From the NCBI RefSeq assembly GCF_018140925.1, contig NZ_CP073315.1, positions 124,001-188,000 of the forward strand: a stretch of DNA of 64,000 nucleotides, read 5' to 3'. The position numbers were made by a program, and so were the translations under genes. The first letter of the stretch is position 1. Every line of letters starts with the position of its first letter. The stretch is from Psychrobacillus sp. INOP01. Its GTDB lineage: Bacteria > Bacillota > Bacilli > Bacillales_A > Planococcaceae. The notes under the pieces are model-generated. The model saw only the letters and a program-made list of their open reading frames with translations. It searched no databases and was not told the DNA's origin. This document shows, one piece after another, positions 59,534 through 64,000 of this stretch.

Positions 59534-59709
59534 TCTTATTAAACTAACCTGCTGCGTTAGTTAAAGTGTAACATTTCACAATGGATTGCCGATATCTAAT
59601 AGATGTTCTGGACATAAAAAAAGACCCTAGAAATGAACTGCACCCCAATTGTTAGATGGTGTCTAACAATTGGGGTGCAGTTCAAAATGATGGTCTGGTT
59701 AACTAAAGC
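59534..59709 (-). repeat. Array element R26, type 2 with inserted palindrome
   Basis: Left site with CTGCTGC spacer, AAGTGTAACATTTCACAATG, GCCGATATCTAATAGATG and AAAGACC; a 22-bp perfect palindrome (59636-59684) interrupts the usual hairpin before ATGATGGTC, then a truncated right site AACTAAAGCGATG. Confidence 0.82.
59636..59684. mobile_element. Inserted palindrome, possible solo IS ends
   Basis: GAACTGCACCCCAATTGTTA and its exact complement (22-bp arms) lie around a 5-nt loop inside the type 2 element. The sequence resembles terminal inverted repeats of IS3-family (IS150-like) elements as far as I recall; here two ends stand nearly back to back with nothing between them. Confidence 0.45.
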
Positions 59710-59718
59710 GATGATCTT

Positions 59719-60585
59719 TTAAGTAATTATGTCGAGAATCTGATTTGATATAGCTTCACTTTTTAAGTGATCAAATTTTTTTGGATTAGCAGTTACAATA
59801 ATTGAAATCCTTTTCTTGGGATATATGAGAAATTGTTGACCGCCTGAACCTAAAGCACGATAAACTTCATTATCTTTATACGTTTTTATCCACCATCCAA
59901 ATCCATAATCACCGTAATTTAAATTTGTTGGGATGCCATTTGTAGTAGACACATTTATCCAATCATTAGGAATTATTTCATTGGTATTTTCTAAACCATT
60001 ATTAACAAGTATTTGAGATATTTTTATTAAACTTTCAAACGAAATCTTTAAGCCTGTACTCCCGACAGTTATACCTTGAGGGTCACTTTCCCATTCAACA
60101 TCTATTATTTCGAGTGGTGAAAAGAGGTTTGTCTGAGCAAAATTGGACAACGTTAAGCCTGTTGATTTACTAATAATTGCAGATAGGAGGTGATAATCAA
60201 CTCCTTTATATCTAAACGCACCTCTTCCTGCTATTGGAAGATTTAAGATGTCCCTTACCCAATCATTACTATTTACAACCAGTCCATATAAATCTTTGTC
60301 ATCAATATCGAAACCCGAACTCATTGTAAGTAATTCTCTTATAGATATATGACTAGGAGCACCAGGTAGGAAGTAATTAATCGGAGTTTCAAGAGACTTT
60401 ATAAATTCTTTTTTTATTGCAATCCCAATTAAAAGTGATACGATGCTTTTGGTCATTGAACGAATATTTATTAAATGAGAACTTTTCTTATCCTGGGAAC
60501 TAAATATTTCTCTATTTGATATTGACACATATAAATTATGAATTGATTCATCCCGTTCATATAATCTAAGAATTTCTTTTATCAT
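59719..60585 (-). CDS. Serine hydrolase of the beta-lactamase/PBP4* family
   Basis: About 288 residues. The SxxK motif is NIRSMTKS (Ser near residue 43, Lys 46); YHLLSAI stands at the usual YxN position but lacks the asparagine, and ALGSGGQ is the HxG-like third motif. Class C beta-lactamase fold without signal peptide, so a cytoplasmic esterase or D-aminopeptidase is likelier than a lactamase. ATG at 60585 or GTG two codons earlier; AGGAG precedes both. Confidence 0.82.
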   Translation of the reverse strand: MIKEILRLYERDESIHNLYVSISNREIFSSQDKKSSHLINIRSMTKSIVSLLIGIAIKKEFIKSLETPINYFLPGAPSHISIRELLTMSSGFDIDDKDLYGLVVNSNDWVRDILNLPIAGRGAFRYKGVDYHLLSAIISKSTGLTLSNFAQTNLFSPLEIIDVEWESDPQGITVGSTGLKISFESLIKISQILVNNGLENTNEIIPNDWINVSTTNGIPTNLNYGDYGFGWWIKTYKDNEVYRALGSGGQQFLIYPKKRISIIVTANPKKFDHLKSEAISNQILDIIT

Positions 60586-60674
60586 AAACACTCATTCTCC
60601 TATATTTATTTGCATTCCTATCACGAGATATTGAATTTGTTTCATATAATATTTCTCTACAATAGGCAAAAATT

Positions 60675-60725
60675 TCTTCTTCAACTAAACTGCCCCGTTA
60701 GTTTAAGTGTAACATTTCACAATAT
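60675..60725 (-). repeat. Array element R27, type 2 left part
   Basis: TTCTTCTTCAACTAAACTGC with CCC spacer, GTTAGTTTAAGTGTAACATT then TCACAATAT; no centre or right site. 26 bases before the histidine kinase stop codon. Confidence 0.75.
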
Positions 60726-60750
60726 CTAAAATTAAATGATTTAATGTCTA

Positions 60751-61779
60751 TCAATCTTCAATTTTCGGAAATAGAAATTGAATGACAAATTCCTCCCCAT
60801 ACTTAGACTCAACTTCAATTCCAATCTGCAATTCATCACATAATTTCTTTACAAGATACAGTCCTATTCCAGTAGACTGTTTTCTGTTAGGATTATCTCC
60901 TGTAAATCCTTTATCAAAAATGAAAGGAAGATCAGAGCTAAGCACCCCGATACCATTATCAGATATCCTTAAATAATACCGATTTTTTACGCTATCAAAA
61001 CCAGTTTTTAACCAGATAAAGCTATCAATTTTTTCATTAGAGTATTTAACTGCATTAACAAGTATTTGCGTGAAAATAAACTGGAACGCATTTTCATCTG
61101 ACACTATTGGCACATCTTTCATCTTAGAAATAACTTTAACTTCTTTTTCTTCCAGTAATGACTGAAGTTCCAACAGTACATCTTCACAACAGAGATTGAG
61201 CGAGACTCTCTCTAGTTTATAATCAACATGCGCTGCCTGTAATCTTGCATAAAATAGTATCCGTTCGACATTATCATTGATATTAATTCTTGCATGCTCA
61301 AGTCTTTGATACACTAATTCTGATATTTCTTCTTTGCGATTTTGTAAAACAAAGGTTAATAAAGAAATAGGTGTCTTTATCTCATGAACCCAACTTTCAA
61401 TAAATTCTTCATAATCAAGTGACTGTAATTTAACCTCATCTAACTGGTCATTTAGCATCCGTAATTTATTTGCTAGATAATTCACCTTTTCTGTATGTAT
61501 TTCACCAATAGATTCTATCAATACACATTCCTGCTCCGGTGATGGTTCTCTAAGAAAATTATAAAATGCTTTGTCTTTCTTCATCTGACTTTTCCTAACA
61601 AGTAATATGCCCAAGACAATACTAGCAGCTGAAAAAATAATCATCATACCAACTAAAAGCTCGAATGTTTCAGGATACGCTACCCAAGCCAGAAAAATAA
61701 AAAAAGCACTATTTATACAAAAAAGTAATATCCAAGCACGTGATAGCTTTAGCATAGTTAGCCAATCCCTTGGCTTCAT
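60751..61779 (-). CDS. BceS-like intramembrane-sensing histidine kinase
   Basis: 342 residues. Two membrane helices near the N-terminus (WILLFCINSAFFIFLAWVA, LLVGMMIIFSAASIVLGILL) with almost no extracytoplasmic loop. H-box FIESWVHEIKTPISLLTFVL; ATPase motifs ILVNAVKYS, ISDNGIGV and STGIGLYLVKKL. This is the intramembrane-sensing type that reads the state of a BceAB-like ABC transporter. ATGA overlap with the response regulator gene. Confidence 0.88.
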   Translation of the reverse strand: MKPRDWLTMLKLSRAWILLFCINSAFFIFLAWVAYPETFELLVGMMIIFSAASIVLGILLVRKSQMKKDKAFYNFLREPSPEQECVLIESIGEIHTEKVNYLANKLRMLNDQLDEVKLQSLDYEEFIESWVHEIKTPISLLTFVLQNRKEEISELVYQRLEHARININDNVERILFYARLQAAHVDYKLERVSLNLCCEDVLLELQSLLEEKEVKVISKMKDVPIVSDENAFQFIFTQILVNAVKYSNEKIDSFIWLKTGFDSVKNRYYLRISDNGIGVLSSDLPFIFDKGFTGDNPNRKQSTGIGLYLVKKLCDELQIGIEVESKYGEEFVIQFLFPKIED

Positions 61780-62453
61780 TGGTAGGAACCTCCTGTTAAT
61801 TGGTAACCAATTCCTCTGACAGTCTTGATTCGATTTGACAATCCAACTTCATCAAGCGTCTTACGTAATCTAGTCATATTCACTTGCAATATGTTCTCAT
61901 CCACATATTCGCTACTTCCCCATAACTGGTTAAATAACTCTTCTTTTTTCACCACTGAAGGTACAGCTTTTATCAAGGCCTTCATAATCATTCCTTCATT
62001 CTCTGATAATGAAATAGAATTCTTGCCAACATACAATACATTTGCCTTCTCATCTAGCTGAAAATCGCCGGCATCTAAAAGAATATGCATATTTGCATAT
62101 AGGTGCTGCAGTTTTTGAATTCTAGCAATTAGCCGTTTCGGATGACAGGGTTTCGTTAAATAATCATCTGCCCCTAATTCCAATGCATGTAGCTCATCAC
62201 GAAGTTGATTGCGTGAGGTTAGAACTAAAATGGGACCTTTTCCTCTAGCCTTTAAGGATCGGCAAATTTGGAATCCAGATAGGTTTGGCAAATTTAAATC
62301 TAATATAATTAGCGATGGAGAAGCTGAAATAATATCTTCCAATGGCGTATCAAAAGAAGAGATACTCTCTGCAGAATATCCCTCTTTTTCTAAAATACTT
62401 TCTAACTCTTCACGTAGGTAAACGTCGTCCTCAACAATGACGATCTTTGCCAT
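61776..62453 (-). CDS. BceR-like OmpR-family response regulator
   Basis: About 225 residues. Acidic pair VEDD, phosphorylation site LIILDLNLPNLSG, ADDYLTKPCHPKRL; the winged-helix has SLSENEGMIMKALIKAVPSV and ENILQVNMTRLRKTLDE. AGGAGTG precedes the ATG at 62453. It lies between the permease and the kinase genes; probable targets are the transporter genes in the same cluster. Confidence 0.88.
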   Translation of the reverse strand: MAKIVIVEDDVYLREELESILEKEGYSAESISSFDTPLEDIISASPSLIILDLNLPNLSGFQICRSLKARGKGPILVLTSRNQLRDELHALELGADDYLTKPCHPKRLIARIQKLQHLYANMHILLDAGDFQLDEKANVLYVGKNSISLSENEGMIMKALIKAVPSVVKKEELFNQLWGSSEYVDENILQVNMTRLRKTLDEVGLSNRIKTVRGIGYQLTGGSYQ

Positions 62454-62463
62454 GATTTCACTC

Positions 62464-64000
62464 CTACTCAATCTCTTTTAATTTCTTTATTTCTTCATCA
62501 CTCTTTCGTTGAATCATCCATATATAACAAAGTTCAAAAACGATAAACACAATAAGAATAATTGCTACCACCATACTATTTTCTATGCTCAGTGTCGTTG
62601 AAGGGAATGCAGTCAACAAGGACCAAATACCAAAAACACTGCTGACTAATGATACCGAAATAACTAAACCAAAGTATAACCAAATTTGTTTCCTTGCTGA
62701 TGAACAGAGTGATTCAATATTTGCTCCTAGCATAGCTACTGTACTATATCTATGTCTCGTACTTCGTTGTTGCATAAGAAAGTTTATGCCCAATACCGTA
62801 TTTGCAATAATAAGAAACATAATGCCTAGATAAAATGTCGTATAGCTTCCTGCCACTGTATAAAACAACTGTCTTCCCATGCTAGAAAGATAACTTTCAT
62901 ATTCTAAACCGGATGTATTCATCAACTGATCTACTTCATACATCGCCTGCATTAAGCCTTTTTCCTCAATAAATTCAGCATTTAGGGTCATATTCCATAG
63001 CCATGGATCTTGAGACCTTCCAATGAAGCTGTCATAAATAGCATCAGGTACAATTAATGCATATGAGAGAGTAATCGCTCTATCTGCAACGACATTGCTT
63101 GTATACAGTGTCGACATTAATTCATATTGTTTTTCTCCTATACTAATTGTTGGATTATTCTGCAATGCTGTTCTTAATATATCATAAGAATATGAATATT
63201 CTTCATCAGAGTACATTGCAACTTCATCGTCTTCCAATATAATAGAAGCTTTGTTGATAGATGTTAGTATTGTATTATAACTAGAAAGTGAAATGAAATA
63301 AGGACTATCATTCATAGATAAATTCCTTAATAAATTTTCTTTTTCTTCTGAATCTTTCTCTTTGGAGATGGCTTCTTCTAATCCTGACCAAGTACGTGCA
63401 GCTGTATTTTCAGAAGTCTCTGAATCAATAGGCGAAAAATTTCCCAGTTCCATAACGTTATAGCTGTTTACATAGGGCGTCAATTTATCAGAGGTTAGTG
63501 CAGAAATAATTTCTTCTTCTGTTCCTTTAAACGTAAAGTCGACAGTTCTACTAGATGTAGCACTATTATTTAAAGCAGTAGAAGTTCCAAAAGCAAAACA
63601 AACCATCGCCATTAAAATTAACAGTGATGAAATGGCAAGAGAACCCCATTGATGCAAAACATTCTCTTGAAGTTGTCTTGCTGTAAATACAAATAAACCG
63701 GTAGAAGAACTGCTTTTACGTTTTACCCATGCTCCAATTAAACTTCCCAATCCACGAAACAAGATGAAAGTTCCACAGATTCCTATAATCAGTATTAACG
63801 CAAATATCCTATAATCAAGGCTACGCAAATATAATACTGCCAATCCATAAGCTACGCATAGAAAAATTGCCCCAAGGAGTAATACTGCTCCACTCAGTAT
63901 ACTAACCATGCTCCACACAGGTGAAAGTACTCGTTGCGATTTTTCCTTTTGATCATTTAGTAAATCTATTGGTTCCTTCCGGCTCATTCTAAAGCTAAGA
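62464..64000 (-). CDS. FtsX-like (BceB-type) permease, 5' part beyond the window
   Basis: At least 512 codons remain open to the window edge; the ATG at 63987 (MSRKEPIDLLND) is probably internal because the frame continues upstream as LSF-R. Helices at about 27-80 and 112-135 of the visible part, an extracytoplasmic domain of about 220 residues, and three C-terminal helices fit a BceB-type permease, in which the large loop binds peptide antibiotics. The ATPase partner (BceA) should lie just outside. Stop codon 10 bases before the response regulator start. Confidence 0.85.
   Translation of the reverse strand, partial: LSFRMSRKEPIDLLNDQKEKSQRVLSPVWSMVSILSGAVLLLGAIFLCVAYGLAVLYLRSLDYRIFALILIIGICGTFILFRGLGSLIGAWVKRKSSSSTGLFVFTARQLQENVLHQWGSLAISSLLILMAMVCFAFGTSTALNNSATSSRTVDFTFKGTEEEIISALTSDKLTPYVNSYNVMELGNFSPIDSETSENTAARTWSGLEEAISKEKDSEEKENLLRNLSMNDSPYFISLSSYNTILTSINKASIILEDDEVAMYSDEEYSYSYDILRTALQNNPTISIGEKQYELMSTLYTSNVVADRAITLSYALIVPDAIYDSFIGRSQDPWLWNMTLNAEFIEEKGLMQAMYEVDQLMNTSGLEYESYLSSMGRQLFYTVAGSYTTFYLGIMFLIIANTVLGINFLMQQRSTRHRYSTVAMLGANIESLCSSARKQIWLYFGLVISVSLVSSVFGIWSLLTAFPSTTLSIENSMVVAIILIVFIVFELCYIWMIQRKSDEEIKKLKEIE

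Noticed and set aside
30023-60725. CRISPR array
   Set aside because: Repeats are spaced by whole genes of 0.3-3 kb, differ in their centres and no cas genes are present.
30023-60725. Classical integron with attC sites
   Set aside because: GTTAGTT differs from the GTTRRRY core at its sixth position, no intI gene is visible and several intervals hold multi-gene operons with their own promoters. Kept only as an analogy.
1-64000. tRNA, rRNA or prophage genes
   Set aside because: No tRNA cloverleaf, rRNA segment, integrase, terminase or structural phage gene was found; the transglycosylase and uvrX alone do not indicate a prophage.

Overview
The window is low-GC Firmicute DNA of the Bacillales type. 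Genes have strong AGGAGG-like ribosome binding sites, frequent TTG/GTG starts and many intrinsic terminators. Its first part resembles the ccdA-yneI-yneJ-yneK-citB neighbourhood of Bacillus subtilis. A Planococcaceae relative (Psychrobacillus/Lysinibacillus-like) fits best; this is inferred from gene content and repeats only.

Region 1 (1-29.5 kb) reads as ordinary chromosome: the start of aconitase (citB), yfkAB radical SAM, a GlsB-type stress membrane protein, a lytic transglycosylase, a c-di-GMP phosphodiesterase with a degenerate GGDEF motif, mscL, a Sco1 copper lipoprotein, the DUF1659/DUF2922/YvrJ trio, yneK, the ccdABC cytochrome c maturation cluster, yhfK, an asymmetric heterodimeric ABC exporter, serC, an XRE/DUF2975 pair, a methylmalonyl-CoA epimerase, an SOS-controlled uvrX polymerase with two LexA boxes, a membrane-anchored Lon-type protease domain, an Rrf2-azoreductase divergon with overlapping consensus promoters, and a TetR-SDR divergon with a long palindromic operator. 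Decayed genes (nicotinamidase, MFS plus MarR) sit among them.

Region 2 (about 30-61 kb) is different. It is a series of small accessory genes, nearly all on the minus strand: Nudix hydrolases, GNAT acetyltransferases, small membrane proteins, lipoproteins, an ECF sigma/anti-sigma pair, Amj flippase, alpha/beta hydrolases, two-component systems, SDR/LysR and a second XRE/DUF2975 pair. Almost every transcription unit is separated from the next by a copy of one bipartite palindromic repeat, about 27 copies, with none in region 1. Each full copy has two arm sites (AACTAAC-N7-GTTAGTT and AASTAAA-N6-GTTAGTT) flanking an exchangeable hairpin that reads as an intrinsic terminator on the strand of the gene whose stop codon it follows. 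The layout (gene, then 3' palindromic site, head to tail) resembles an integron cassette array, but no recombinase is visible here and the boxes do not match the integron attC consensus. This is the most interesting feature of the window.

An ABC-ATPase/FtsX operon that is visibly richer in G+C (30.25-33.3 kb) marks the low-coordinate end of the array. The right edge holds a BceRS-like two-component system and an FtsX-type permease cut off by the window end, so the array may continue beyond it.
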